Below, piece by piece: positions 1 to 13,200 of a stretch of 55,590 nt of DNA (its first letter is position 1; every line of letters begins with the position of its first letter). The notes below the pieces were generated by a model. That model saw only the letters and a program-made list of their open reading frames with translations, searched no databases and was not told the DNA's origin. A program made the translations under genes and the position numbers. Origin of the DNA: Spirogloea muscicola (lineage: Eukaryota; Streptophyta; Zygnematophyceae; Spirogloeales; Spirogloeaceae); assembly GCA_009602725.1 (NCBI GenBank), contig WELB01000059.1:105490-161079 (forward strand), in the 5' to 3' direction.

Positions 1-125
<125 letters not shown>

Positions 126-3100
126 ATGGCCGCGCCCGCCGCCGCCCCCCGCCGCCGGCAGCCGCCGCCGCTCCTCCTCCTCCTCCTCCTCCTCCTCGCC
201 GCCGCCGCGCGCCTGGCCGCGGCGCAGACGTCCTGCTTGGCCACGCTTCTGCGCCCCGGCGCCGCGCCCATCTCCGGCTCCGTGCAGCTCAACCAGGCGC
301 GGTGCTTCGCCTTCAATGTCGCCGCCGACGCCGACATCACCGTGCAGGCCAGCCCCGCGGCCCTGCCCCGCCAGGCCGGCCCGCCGGCCATCGGAGCGGC
401 CGGCCGGTCGTCCGAGATCAGCACGGCGAGCCAGGCATCAGCAAGAAAAGCACGCCGCAGCCTCCAAGCTGCTGACGCTGCATTGCGGTCCCTTAGCTGC
501 ACAATGTAGCAATGTCAGAACAGCCACTCGCGTTTGACTCTCGACGCCGTGCACTCCGATCGAAGTCACAGTCACGGCTTTCCTTTTGAGGAGCTGCTGC
601 TCTGGCCACGACGCGCGCGATCCAGGTCACCACGAAGGACTTTGCTCTCATGCCCGCCATCTTCGTACTCAACCCCGACAAGAGCGGCGCAGAGATTCTG
701 AACGGTGTAACATCTCTCCCAAGCCTTCACTTCCCTTCTCCCCTTCCTTCGCCAGTTGCTGTCCTGCCTCTTCGCACGGGAAAGCGTGTGCCTCCTTGGA
801 CGTGGGCAAGGCAGCAGACCTCAGCTGTTAGAGCAGAGCACACACTCCTGAAGACTGCTCAAGCCGGCTGGACGCTGCATGTGGCTTTCCAGGCAGCTCC
901 AAAGAATCCACCTTGCTCTGATATCAGCTTCATGCGTGACTGGGAGAATCAGGCGCTCGTCTGATGCCCGCTCTCTGGCTTTTGCAAAAGCTCGTCCGCT
1001 CGGCGATCGACCTTAGATTCACGGAAGGGATTGTCTGTGTTTTCCACCGATGCTTGCGCTGCTAGCTCTTCAGCTAGCAGTTGAAAGAAGTTGTCCTGGG
1101 AGTTGGTGCCCACTGCCTCCCGTCCTTCTGCCTGATTAATGCACAGACCTAGACTCCCTCAGCTCATCATGACCAAACCTGTTGTGAGCAGGCAAGTATA
1201 ACACAAGCGTAGGCTCCCAAGCTTTCAAGACCGTCTCAGTCAATGGGGGAGCTGGGCCCATCCCGATATTTGTGCCCGCAAACAGCTCCCTATTTGGTCA
1301 GGGCATCTGGCAGGTCACAGTCGTGGGCATTTTCTTCGAAGCAGCTGCTTTCTCGATCCAAGTTAGCCTTTCCACCACCAAGCGGGCAGCCTCTTCCACT
1401 GATAGAGCAGCAATCAAGGTCAGTCACAAGCCCTCACTGTACAACGGACAGCTCTTCTTGTGAAACTCTAGGCGGCAATCAGAGTAAGAGTCGATCGGGC
1501 ATGAAGCCAGCAAGCTGCTGTGCTTCTCTCTCTTGCAGGAGCTTTTTGGCGCTTGCTGTCCATCAAGTGCTTGCACCAAGTGGCGGGCTCTTGGGGGCAC
1601 CAGCCAGGAGCCCTGTTACCTCCCCAATGCTTACTGCTCACCTTCTGGGCAAATCGAGACATTGTACACCCTCCACTTCCTCGACCCCAGCAGCACACAT
1701 GGCACCCAGCTTCTACATCCACGGAAGAGTTGTGATAGATGTGCTGCTTATGCTTACAAGCCTTTGACTGTCAACGTTGACGTCTGCTTGCAGGGACATG
1801 ACAGGCTATGGGTTGATGTGCCCATTCCCCACTGCTACATTCTCCAAGATCAAAAGTCTGACGTGGCTGACATTGAGTGGCAACAATCTGACCGGCATCG
1901 TAGACTGGGCAGCATTCTCAAAGGGTGTGCCCAACCTGCAGGTGAGGAGTTGAGCCTCAAGCATAGGCTATTGTAAAGAGCGATGTTGTCATGCAACCTT
2001 CCTAGCTGCTCTTGGTGAAGCACAGGGAGACAGAGGAGGGACGACAGTGAAGAACCAGCGCAGTCAACTTATAGGCTTGGCGTCTCTGCAGTTTCTGACA
2101 GCCACCGGCAACAAGCTCATGGGGACTTTGGGTTGCGAGTATGCCACTGGGCCTATGCTGCACTTAGCGCTTGGTCAGAACATGGTAAGCTTTCTGCCCA
2201 ATGGACAACGAGTGTGCTAAACTCTCGAGTGACGACCTGCTGCGATCTAGAGTAGAGCGTACACGTCCGTTGTCTGCGTTTGGTCTTCAAATCAGCTTCA
2301 GACTCCCACAATTCACGATACTAAGTGTTTTCCAGTTGGGTGCAAACTTGTGTAGCTCTCAGGTCCACTACCAACTTGTCTTGTGGCCAAAGCAGGCATG
2401 GCCATCCTTCGTCTGGATAACAACAAGTCAGTACATGGTCCCTTCGGCTCTTTTCCGTGCACATGAACTGCATTTGCTTCCATGTAGATTGTCTCAAAGT
2501 GCAAAGCAAAGAAGAGCTTGGCAGGATGTTACGAGAGAGCTTGATGCTCGTAGGAAATGCATGAAGTTGTACCCCCTGTTTTCTGCAGCTTCACAGGTCA
2601 GCTAACAGCAGAGCTCATCCCCCAGACGTCAAAGATGCAGAGATTGAGTATCGGGTACAATCAGATCAAAGGCACACTGCCCTCATTGAGCAAGCTGGCT
2701 TACCTTAGTGAATTTGACGTTTCCGGCAACCAGATAATTGGCACAATTCCAGTTGACTTTGCACCACCAAGTGCATTATTCCTCGATGTCTCCTTCAACC
2801 AGTCAGTGAGCTGAATCCTGAGCCTCCTTTCTCGTCATTTTGCTGTTATCCTGTCAAGAGCTGCATACATTAGGCAATGGGATATCTCCATGAGCTGGCA
2901 CCTTTGCAGCAACATGAAATGCTAGAGCGAGGTTTTCTGATGAAAAAGCTAATCTGCCTTGATGCAACAGGTTGACAGGCTCAGTCCCACAGAGCCTTCT
3001 GAAACAGGCCTCCCTGCAGAGATTGCATCTCCAGAACAATCAATTCACAAAGCTTCCTGCGACCATTGGCGATTCCCCTTTACTTCAGGAGCTCTTGTAA

Positions 3101-4413
3101 GTCCCAAGAGCAAAGTGGTTGAGTTAAATTGGCTACACAAGCTTAGCCCTCGATCTTACTTCTTGCTGCTTTTGGATCTTAGCAACACAGCATCCACTCT
3201 GATGCTGTATGTATCAAGGAGCACGCACCACCAAGTGTGCGTCCTGGTCAATTCCTTTCGGGAAGTCTGATTGACTGCATTGCGTGCAGTATCCAAGGCA
3301 ACAACCTGAGTGGCCCCCTCCCAAAGAGCTGGACAGGCGTGCCAGCCCTTGCCAGGCTGGACGTGAGCGCCAACAAGTTCACAACCCTTCCTGCCAGCAT
3401 CTTTGAGATACCCTCCCTCCAATTCTTCAACGGTTCCTACAACAAGATGGCGGGCCCTCTTCCCAAGCTCGCTTTACCAGCTGGTGGCTCGTAAGTTCCT
3501 GTGCTTTCAAGGTCCGGCATTATGGGTGGCACACTGCATCTAGGACTCTCATATTCAAGCCTGTGGAGACAGAGTGGTCAGATTGGTGATGCTGCTCAGC
3601 TCATGCTTGTGGTGCAGGCTGCTGACAACCATCCTGCTGGCTAATAACAACCTCACGGGAAACATCCCTGACACTTGGCAGCAGCTGCCCCAGTTTAACG
3701 GCACCGTCAGGAACTCCACTGGGGGCGAGGTGTACTCGAAGCTTGACTTACGCAACAACTCTCTCTCCGGATCGCTGCCAGTCTGGTTCGACAACTATGT
3801 TGACTACGCCTGGGTGAGCCTGCAGATGAGTGGAAACCCCAAGATTGACTGTCGAAGTGTCAAGCGCTTCGAAGCTGAACTGAGGCCCTGCCCACCACCG
3901 CCGCCAGTGCCACCGCCGCCTGTGGCACCGGCACCTGCGCCTGCGTTCGGAGTGCCCCTTGCCCCTGCACCCGCTCCGTACACCTTCCCGCCTCCTGTTA
4001 TTACTAACAGACGGCCACCCCCAGTTGCTGGCTCCCCAAGCCCCCCTGCACCTCAGCCTTCCTCTGCGCCTGCCCCAGCGCCCACTTCCTACCCTCCACC
4101 CACTATCACCCAAAGAGGGCCGCCACCTTCCAATGCACCGTCACCAGTATCATCTGCTGGTGGGCCATCACCACCGCCCTCGCCGAATGCCTTTGGCCCA
4201 ACTCCGATGACCTCTCCAGCATCAGCACCTGTGCCCCCACCAGTGGTTGCACCAGCACTTGGCCCCGCCCCATCTCCCAACAGCACAGCATCCCCTCCCC
4301 CGGCCCCACCACCTTCACCATCACCAGCCACCTGCAACTGGGCTCAAGGCCGCTTTCTGAGCTTCTTCATAGGTTTGCCCCCAACTCCTTACCTCTCAGC
4401 ATTGCCAGCTTGA
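126..4413 (+). CDS. Secreted leucine-rich-repeat protein with proline-rich C-terminal region
   Basis: The protein starts with an Arg/Pro-rich stretch, a run of nine Leu and an Ala-rich region ending AAAQ, which is a signal peptide. Later exons carry plant-type LRR units that I read on the three frames: WLTLSGNNLTGIVDW near 1870, FLTATGNKLMGTLGCEY near 2093, RLSIGYNQIKGTLPSLS near 2640, LTGSVPQSLLKQASLQRL near 2972, IQGNNLSGPLPKSW near 3294 and ILLANNNLTGNIPDTW near 3630. Each block is bounded by GT...AG introns of about 80 to 500 bases. From about 3890 the exon becomes an extensin-like Pro/Ala/Ser-rich stretch of roughly 150 residues. There is no kinase domain. It probably acts at the cell surface or wall; the ligand is unknown. 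The 3' end is unresolved. Read straight through, the ORF stops at 4413. A possible donor at 4373 (AG|GT) would splice to a hydrophobic tail ending before about 4605. The boundary of exon 1 is also uncertain. Confidence 0.72.
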
Positions 4414-5495
4414 TACGCATACTTCAGCGAGCGGTTGGCCTGATGTATGCCTGTCTCTGTTGGCACTGTCAGCAATGACAACGTCTTGGCTCTTATGGAG
4501 ATCCTGGTAATGATTGCTACCAGCTGTCTAGTAGCAGCCCTGGTGCTTGATCTCCAAAAGTTGCCTCCCAACTGGCAGCCGTTGCTTAACCTTCTCACAA
4601 GGTAGTACCGCTCGCCCCTTTATTTGAATTTCTTTTGCTCCTGGTGGTGCTCTGAAATCACATCATTACATGAGGTGATTAAAGCTTTTATGTAGACCAG
4701 CTGCATTTGCCTTGACTTGCATGCTAATTTATAGAGCAGACGGTTTCTTGGACCTCTGTTTAGAGCACCATTCTGGCACATAGCTGTGAAAGGCCTGCAT
4801 TAAGGCGCTGTTGTTGATGATCAATTTGTTGTTGTAATAAGCTGAATCCAACCTTTTAGTGTGTATTGACACTAGTTCTCCTGGCAGAGCTCGGGTTCTC
4901 TCTGAGTCTGCTTCCTGCAAGTCGCCATGCTGTGCATTCAGTTGCTAAGCACTGCATGCCCTTAAGCTGCATAAAAGGCTGTGAATTTACACACACTGAG
5001 CACACTTTGAATACAGGCCCTTGAGCCTGCTTCTTGCAATCGCAACCTGGGCATCACTTCGCATGATTGTAACCTGTATGCTCATAAATCATGTAATTGG
5101 CTGTATATAGTACACCAAGCGGAGCCTTAGGCTTGCAAACCAGGGGTTCTTATTCCGGGGCCTAGCGACTTCATTGCTGCTTACTGGCCCTCATCAATTG
5201 ACACTCGAAGTACAGGAGACTTAGAAGGTGGCTGACAATAGGCTGGAAGGACTTAGTGGCAGCGTCATTGCTCATTGTCAGTAGCAACGGAGTAGAAGGC
5301 ACTGCAGACTTCATCTCTGACATTTACTAAGTAATCAAGTACAACTATCAAAATGCTGTCGATACAGATATAAGTCATTCACCTGTACAGGGATTGGTGA
5401 CTGGTTGTGACGGAGGCGTACAAGAGTCCAGCATCGACCCACATTGCTGGCCACGCAGTGGGAAGTGCAGAGCAGAGAAGGCTGTAGTACTGCTT
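4414..5495. other. 3' region of the LRR gene and spacer
   Basis: I see no convincing coding sequence here. A TGTAA motif at 5068-5072 matches the polyadenylation signal commonly used by green algae and would suit the LRR gene, giving a 3' UTR of several hundred bases. The remainder, up to the repeat that starts near 5500, is unremarkable. Confidence 0.45.
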
Positions 5496-5499
5496 TGAC

Positions 5500-5890
5500 T
5501 ACCCCCGTAGCGATCACCTCCTACCAGCCGCAGTTGACACCTTTGGCTGCATGGGTTCTCGTGTTTATACCTTACTTGAGAACATCGCAAGTCTAGGATA
5601 TGCACGACGTGAGGCTATACTTCCAACCCAGATGGGCATGCCGGCAGCCTGTTGGTCGTTTCTGCGACGTGGTTTGTCAGACATGTTTGCAGCGAGCTCA
5701 GGCTCATGCGTCGCACCAGAAAGCTGGTCGAGCTTCAGCTGGTGGCGCAAGGGCTTCTCAAATGCCGTCTGGTATGCAAGATCAGTTGGCGGCCTCTACG
5801 TGCTGACTGGTGGCTACTGCGCGGGTCAGCTCAATCAGCAGCAGGTGACGGACAGTCTGTCAATGTGCTTTCCTCTGTACGCTTGGCCAC
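5500..5890 (+). mobile_element. Retroelement ORF remnant (LENIAS...YVLTGGY type)
   Basis: This stretch matches the reverse complement of 43860-44165 and, more weakly, 39310-39440. Shared pieces include the nucleotide blocks reading CCTCCTACCAGCCGCA, TTTGGCTGCAT and GAACATCGCAAGTCTA. In the + strand it reads LLENIASLGYARREAILPTQ and ends near 5815 with GLYVLTGGY. That ending resembles the SLSDL..LTRGY C-terminus of the other remnants in the window, so I regard it as a diverged member of the same element group. It is a short, decayed fragment. It lies directly upstream of the fucosyltransferase start codon. Confidence 0.5.
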
Positions 5891-5920
5891 TTGGTGTACA
5901 CTCCAGTCCTCCCGAGAGCC

Positions 5921-8816
5921 ATGCCGCAGGCCCCCGCCGCCGGCGCTCACGCCGCCGCCGCCGCCGCCGCCGCCGCCATCTTCGCGCTCCTCGCCGCCGC
6001 CGCCGCCGCCGCCGGCGATCCGGAGCCCTACGCAGCTGCCGATGCAGATGCCGACCCCAACCTCGAGCCCCCTCTAGCCGGTCCGCCTCGGCCGTCGCCG
6101 CACCGCCGCCTGGCCTTGGCCTCGGAGCTCCGCAGCTGACGGCCCCGCCGCCGTGTGGCGCAGAGTGCGAGGCCAGCGGCGGCGTGGAGTCGCCTGAGTG
6201 GCAGGCGTGGGCGCGCCGCCCGCGGGAGGCCTCGCCGGGGGCCGACGGCGAGTACGCTGCGTGCTGGAGCCGCCGGGAGCAGCACTGCTACCGCGCGCCC
6301 GAGCGCGAGCCGCCCAGCCTCGCCCTCGCCGCCGCCTTCGCCGCCTACCGCAGCCTCCACGCCCGCTGCGCCGCCACGGTCAGCGCCGCTCTCGCCATGG
6401 CCCTGGTGGCCTGCCGCCGGCGCCGGCGCGCTGAGCTGGCCTGCGCAGCCTCTGCCCCCCCGCCCGCTGCTGCAGGATGACATGGCGAGCGTGCTGGCGA
6501 GGCGCGACGTCCCGCACTGCAAGTACCTAGTGTGGACGGTCACTCCAGACGGCGTCGGCAACCGCGTCCTGTCCCTCGTGTCCACCTTTGCATACGCCCT
6601 CCTCACAGGTGAGGCCCTGGCAGCTGCTCGGTGCAACAAGCAGGACTCAGCAGCGCTTAGACGGTCCCGCACTTGTACTCGGCGAGGTCAGGGGCTGCAT
6701 CTGGCGCCTGACGAGTGCTGTGGTCGCAGCATCGCAGGCCGTGTGCTGCTCCTGGATCAGCGGTCCATGTTCCAGGAGCTCTTCTGCGAGCCCTTCCCGT
6801 TCTCGTCCTGGTTGATGCCGCCGACCCTCTCCAAGCGTGACCACCAGTCCTACGAGCTCTACGGGCTCCTCCAGTTCCTGTGAGCTCCACTGCCTTTCCA
6901 CGGCAGCCAGGATAGCAGGCCAGGCAGAGCTCTCGGAGTGGTGAAGGCTGCGCAGCAAAGTAGGGCCGTGGTCGTCAGCTCCTCATGCCCTGCGTGCTGG
7001 GGTCCTGCCCGAGGCAGGAGGGACAGGGAGGCCAAGCAGGTGGCAGTGAGCTGGCCGCCTCAGAGCGTATTCCTGACCTTGGCCCACTACGATCCTCGGG
7101 AGAACCAGGTGTTCTTCTGCCCATCAGGTTGGTGCTGTGCCTCTCTTTTCTGCAGGCCAGCAGGCTGCTTGGCCTCATGCCCCTGCCTGGCCACACTGAC
7201 ATGCTGTGCCGGAGGTGCAAGGGTGGCTGCAGCTTGGCTGCTGAGCTGTGGGGCCAGGCTCTGTGTGCAGTCGTGCAGGCGCTCGACGAAGTCCCCATCC
7301 TCTTCCTCAGGACCAATCAGTACTTCCTGCCGGCGCTACATCTTGTGCCCCACTTTCGGGAACAGCTGCGAATTCTCTTCCCTGACGGGTGCTTCCGCTA
7401 CACCTGCAGACAATCGCCAGATCTGGGGTTTCTTGTGTTGCACACAATCTCACAAGAGCTACAGTTTCATCGTTGACAGCTTCAGCGCATTTGCCGCAGT
7501 GTGCAGTTCATGCACCTGAGCAGGGTGTTGGTGAACCCAACCAATGACATCTGGGACCGTGTTACGGCCTACTTCCGCCAGCACTTGTCCGGCTCAGCAC
7601 GACGCTTGGGCATCCAAGTCCGGACTTTCAAAAAGAGCTGGCATCCCCTCAGCAGCGTGCAGGTGAAGCTGTTCTCACTGCTTGCTGGCTGAGGCCATTC
7701 TCACAACATGCCTGCAGAGTCTTTGCTGGTATGCAGCGAACAAACCAGAAAGCTACAGAGTACCTGCTCGATGCAGCTTGTGCAATGTATACAAGTCAGG
7801 CTGACGCTGGCTACACTGCAAGGACGACACGTCTTGAGCCCAATAACGGATTGGCGTCATGCCTGATCTGAGCAGCTCCTGCAGTGCGCTGTGGGCAACG
7901 GGCTGCTGCCAGATGCCATGACAGACTGGAAATGCGCAAATGAGTCTGGAAAGTGCCATGTCATTGCAACTGTGTTGACCTCGCTGCACAAGGAACACTT
8001 CTTCAACCTCACAGGTACGACGTGCTCTTCTTGTCTGACATCTTACAGCTCTAGTGATTTTCCTTCCAGAACAACCGGGAGCTGCTGACAAGAATTCATT
8101 GAATCATTGACCTCATTGTGCTGACCTGGCGGTCTGTCTGCAGGCTCGTTCGCTGGAATTGATGGTCGGCCCGGTACCACCGTGCGGGTGGTCAGCCCTG
8201 GGCACGAGCAAGTGGAGCGGTCGCAAGGTGATGCCAAGTACGTGGAGCACGAGCGTCAGGTTGTCATGGAGATTTGGCTGCTCTCCCTGTGCAACGATCT
8301 TGTGACGAGCCCCTATTCCACGTTCGGTTACTGCGCCCACAGCCTTGCAGGTATGTGGCCTCGTTTTGCAAGAGGGGAAGCTGGACTGCCACAACAGTCT
8401 CCATCACCTCTCACGGCCCAAGCATAAGCAACTCTATTAACCACGATGTTGCGCAGTTCCTGACCATGTATCCGACTGATGACATTGGCGCTAGCAACTT
8501 GTAAGTACTCCCCTGAGATGGTTGTGATGACCTGATGAGCGGGAGGCGTGGGCATGTGTCTACTTCCGCAGGCTTGCGACCCTGGGTTATGAATGGCTTG
8601 GCAAGCAGCGAGACCTCTCTGCCAAGACCCCCCTGCAAGCGCTCGAATTCGACAGAGCCATGCCTTCACTTTCCGCCCGCAAACCTTACTTGTCCAGGCG
8701 ATGATCCTGCCTTTGCGGACCCTGGCAAGATGATTTACAGTGTAAAGTACTGCGTGGATCTGGTATCCAAGTTGTGCAAACGACCTTGTGATATAGCCAC
8801 CTCAAATGCCCTCTGA
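5921..8816 (+). CDS. GT37-family alpha-fucosyltransferase (plant FUT1-like)
   Basis: This is a Golgi-type fucosyltransferase of the family that includes xyloglucan FUT1; the acceptor here is unknown. The N-terminus (ATG at 5921) has an Ala-run hydrophobic signal anchor encoded by GCC repeats. It is joined, probably through a small intron near 6085-6160, to a luminal stem containing SPEWQAW and AYRSLHARCAA. The catalytic domain follows in order: PHCKYLVW and GNRVLSLVSTFAYALLTG near 6515-6608, RVLLLDQRSMFQELFCEPFP near 6740, LRTNQYFLPALHLVPHF near 7310, the GDP-fucose-site-like GIQVRTFKKSW near 7610, VTSLHKEHFF near 7985, and SPYSTFGYCAHSLAG near 8310. The C-terminus reads GLRPWVMN then TEPCLHFPP and GKMIYSVKYC, as in plant FUTs. 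Splice joints such as ALLTG|RVLLLD keep frame. At least nine exons are present. The family call is firm; exon 1-2 and some small exons are approximate. Confidence 0.9.
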
Positions 8817-8994
8817 GCTTAAGTTGGACATCGTCACCTGAGCCATCGAGTGGAGGAAATCTGAGTCAGGGGGCTGATGGAGGTTATGGTGGTCAGACAG
8901 GAAGGGACCTCCACCTCTGAACGAGTATGTATTCGCTTGCCCCTTCTCAGACGTAAGTTATCAGTTGGCAGGTGGTAACTGTCGGTAGGTCCCC

Positions 8995-9155
8995 TCAAAG
9001 AGAGAGGAGCGCGGTGCGCATGAAATTGAAAGGGAGGCCAATAGTAGCCTTACAATTGTCCTTTTAACTGGGTAATGAGCTGGCTAAGGGGGACACTAAA
9101 TATCCCCGAGTAAGCACATGCATATCTGACGAGCTATACTGAGGAGCCAAACCAC
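8995..9155 (-). mobile_element. Decayed 3' end of the retroelement family
   Basis: The block GCGCGGTGCGCATGAAATTGAAAGGGAGGCCAAT matches, in short pieces, the same 3'-end repeat at 24882, 44215, 45722 and 46190. On the minus strand, next to it, SSSDMHVLTRG is recognisable, which is the diverged C-terminus of the element ORF. This copy is the most diverged in the window and therefore probably the oldest. Confidence 0.45.
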
Positions 9156-10236
9156 CATCATTGAAGCCATTAGGCTGGGCTAATGCACTTGCACGACCAG
9201 CACGCTGGTGTATCGCAAGTGCCTTTGGAGCACTGTAGACTCAATGATAGCCGCATTCTATAGCATTTGTGTTGCCTAGGCGGGATCCTTGATCTGGAAG
9301 CAGGCTTCCTGCGAGTGGCGGCCATTTACTTTCAGCCGATAAGGTCCTGCAACAATGTGTGGGAGTGACGGTGATATTTACTCCGTCTCAGGCCCACCAT
9401 ATTGGTGGCTCCGAGACTGCTCTTCTGGCTTGGGTCACAGCCTTTGCAGTTGTGTTGTCCGTTGCGCATGCTTGGCTATAGTTCTCAATGGCCGCTTGCC
9501 TGCACCTGGCCTATCACCTCGTGTCTGGCGGGTGTGGATTGGTGCAAGAAAGCCTTGCAGACGTTGCTTTGAAATTAGGGTTCCTTGCCCTTCTTTCGCG
9601 CTTGTCTCGAGCAGGCTGTCAAACCGCAGCTTTTGACTACAGAGAAGTCTCAACATACTGACATTGCAGACTGGACAGTCAGTAGAGCATTTGAGCAATG
9701 GAGTCAATTGAGGACCTGGAAGGCCACATCCAAGAGGGCTGCCTTCACGCATGGGGAAATGGGCAGGTAGGAAGGATGGGCTTGCCAGGAGAACGACATA
9801 CATAACTAGATCTTGTTTGCCCAGACCTGAGCACTTGCACATCTCATGCTCAAAAACAGAGCAGAGGAGGTGGGAGGTGTTTCATCCGATCACCAAAGGG
9901 AACTGGTCTTCCACTACTAAAGTACCCCCCAACACACAGAAAGTACACATGCACATGCGCGGGCCCACGCATGCACGCGCACAAGGACGTGTAGCAAGCA
10001 CACAATTGCGCGTGAATACGCTCACATACATACGCGCCGGCACGAGCACACACGCGTGCGTGGGCACGCGTGCGTGGGCACGCGCGCGCACACACACTCA
10101 CACACCCCCACACACTCTCACACGCACACATGTCCAGCCAAGTACACACAGAGACACACACTCACATCTACATACATAGAGACAGCGGAACCTCACATGA
10201 CGAGACAAAGAACTGGCCCCACTTCACTCGCCTAAG
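9156..10236. other. Convergent spacer between the fucosyltransferase and TIC236 genes
   Basis: The two flanking genes end towards each other here. I see no protein family in any frame. The only clear structure is the dinucleotide-rich tract listed separately. Both 3' UTRs must lie within it. Confidence 0.5.
9930..10175. repeat. CA/CG alternating purine-pyrimidine tract
   Basis: About 240 bases are dominated by CACA, GCGTGC and CACGCG units, including two tandem copies of GCGTGCGTGGGCAC and a run of CGCGCGCACACACAC. It is low-complexity and gives spurious long His/Thr/Cys ORFs on both strands. Such alternation can adopt Z-DNA. Confidence 0.85.
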
Positions 10237-13200
10237 TCAATTTTGTGAGGATGCTGAGTACTCAAAGAGGAGCCGGTTATCGACTGGGGAGATGGATGAG
10301 AACAGCAGGCGGAGCTTTGAGTTGAGCTGGTAGAGCAGCGTCCATTGAGTTGCCATCTCGCTCTCCTTCAATTGTCTCACCACCGAAGCCTTCACAAAGA
10401 CATTGTTCAGTGCCGTTCAATTGCAAGGTATGCTTCATGGCTGGTAGCAAACTTCTACATATTGGAAATTTTGCTACTTCTGTGAGTACTCAAATGGGTC
10501 ATTGACTCCGACGTTAGACTTCCTTACAGAGTTGACACTGCTGATTTGCAGATGATGCCTACCTGGAGGTTCTTGCCAAATTGGATCTCAACTTCTGTCC
10601 CGAATGAGAGGTTAGCCAACGACTTGAAAGGATCAGTTGTAGGGTCCAGGGAGAGCAGATTGGGGATCTGGGGAGCGCTGACCAATCGCCACCTGACAAT
10701 AGGACAGGTGCAAGCCTTGCGGACGTCAGAGCTCTGACCCCTCACCAAATACCACCAGCACCGCTCATGAGCATCATGATGGGTAGAATGTCCTCCTTTA
10801 CCTGGCTTGACCAAATTCGCCTTTGGTCTCAATCTTGGGCATGAGGGTCTCAACTGTGGCCTGTGCGAGCTTTTTGAAAGCCAGCTGGCCATCCTCCTCA
10901 AGTAGGGAGTCTGCAAGCTGGCTCTCAAACAGCCTGGCAGCTTCGGTGGGTGTCAACGTGTCCTCCTCACCACTCCTGCTCGAAGTCATGACAAGATTGT
11001 CTTGCCAGGACCTTGCTCGACCCTGGAGCTTGAGCTGCCAGTCTGCACCTACCAGCTTGAGGTCCAGAGTGGGATCCAGTCCTTGCTCTGGCTCAAACCT
11101 CGCCCGGTTTGGGTGGTCACGGTTCAGCCTCACCTGCAACCACGCCTCTCATGTCAGAAGCGATTCCGCCTGTAACAGTTGTTTCGTTCAGATTCTTCGG
11201 GGACACTAGGTATAGTCAACACCTCTTCAGACAGCATCACGCCTAGCATGCAACTTGACAGCAAGGCTCCTGTTGTCTGCTGCTGTCAGCATGCTCTGCA
11301 CCTGTGTAGCGACAAGATTGACATCTCCATTCTCAAATGTCAACGTTCCTCGTGGCTTGACCTCCAGCGGATCTGCATATCCACTGAGCTCAAGCTCCCC
11401 GCTCACCTTCATTGCATGATTGAGAAGAGGCTCAGTACAACTGTCCTTGCTTTGCCACGAGCGAATGACCAGCAAGCTGCTTGCCTTTGATCGTGAAGGG
11501 CAATGTGCAAGTTCTAGGTTGTCTCATGACATGCCCCTGTGTCATCTAGTTGCTGTTGATGGGCAGGAAGTTGAGATACATACAGCGAAGTTGAGGATGA
11601 GTGGGTAGACCATGCGCAGCTCAGGCCCAAAGGCTATCTTCAAGCCCTTCAGCTTGACTGCTACAGGCATCTTCACGAGGCCTCCCTCATCTTCCTCCTC
11701 TTGCACATCTGCATCATCGCACACTAGCAATATGGTGTTGAAGTAGCTGACTTCCACTGTACTTGAGGGTGGAACACATTGCAACCATGAGCCTGGACAT
11801 TACAGCGGATAATCACCTTTCTCAATAGGGGAAGGCTGTGCAGGAGATGTTGTTGTGAACCCTGGCAGCTGGATTGCATCCAGCCCTACTCTCTTTCCGA
11901 TAGAGCTTGGACCCATCCAACCAAGTCCACTACTGCTTGCAGAAGCAGAAGCAGATGGGTGTGCTGCTGTCTTCTCTTGAGATAGATAAGCGATGCCACG
12001 GGACAGTTGGATGCCACCTGTCAACTCGGGCTCCAGTAGGCTGCCCAGCAAACGCAGCTGACTATCGACCTGACCGCTGCCGACAAAAAGAACGTCATTC
12101 TCTATTGTCAGGTGGTGCAAGGACCTTGCCACAAGGGCCTTTGCATCAAATCATTGACAATGAGCGCAATTGTAGTCCCTATGTCAGGTGCAAGAAGTGC
12201 GGCTGCAAAGAGATATTTCGTGGTACCTGAAGATGTTTCTTGCTCGTACTTCCAAGGCGTCGGCCTTGAGCTCAATGCCGTCAGCACTGTAGAGGTGGTC
12301 ACCGCTTTGGAGGGGCAGCTGTCCACGCATCTTTATGACTCCTTTTCTTCCAATCTTGCCCTCCAGTCCTTCGACGTTGAACTGATTGTTCTTCACCCTG
12401 ATTAGCCCCCCAAGGTTTGACAGTGGCCTTGGAAGGACAGGGGAGGAGATGGCTACCTTCTGGAAGCTCGCCATGCCACTCACAGTGGGCTGGTTCATGG
12501 TACCGCGGACCTGCAAAGACTGACCGCGTCCTTAATCGGCAGCACGCACTTCCACCACCGCAGCTACCTCTTGTGCAATTGCAATAGCACGGATGAGATT
12601 GTCTGCACGCTGACATTTAATGTGGTCACTGATCTGAAGCTCTTCTCTCATACCTCCAGGTTCACGTCTGCATTGCCTTGAAGCCAGGTGATACCGGGCG
12701 AAACAGATGTGAGTAAGCTCATCCCCCCGTCCTTCACAGCAGCAACAATCTCCACTGCCCCCTTCTCCATGCGGTCCTGGTCCAGAGCTCTCAGCGCCTG
12801 CAGAGCCACGCCCTCGTCCTCCCTGTCCTCCTGCTCTTCCCTCCTCATCCCCTCCCCTTCCCTCCGCCGCTCGCGCTCCTTCTCCCTCAGCTGCTTCGCC
12901 CTCTCCCTCTCTCTCTGCATCTCCTCCCAGCTCTCAGCTCCATTAGCGGCACTCTCCTCGTCCTCTTCCATCTCGCTCTGAGGCAGGGGCAAGCTTCCCT
13001 GGAGCCGCACATACCCATTGCTGCCACCAGCCGGCTCCAAGATGGCATGGAAGCCCAAGCGGCTGCCTGATGTTATTGACGCTGCCACCTCCGCTTTGCC
13101 GAGCCTGACACCCCGGACCGCACCATCCAGCAAGCGCACCTGCACCTCACACTGGGGCCTCTTCACACTCCCCTGCACATCTCCCTCCATGTGCAGGATG

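Noticed and set aside
3748-4337. Gly/Arg-rich minus-strand ORFs
   Set aside because: They are the mirror of the proline-rich exon of the LRR protein.
9850-10333. His/Thr/Cys-rich ORFs on both strands
   Set aside because: They are products of the dinucleotide repeat tract and the TIC236 3' exon.
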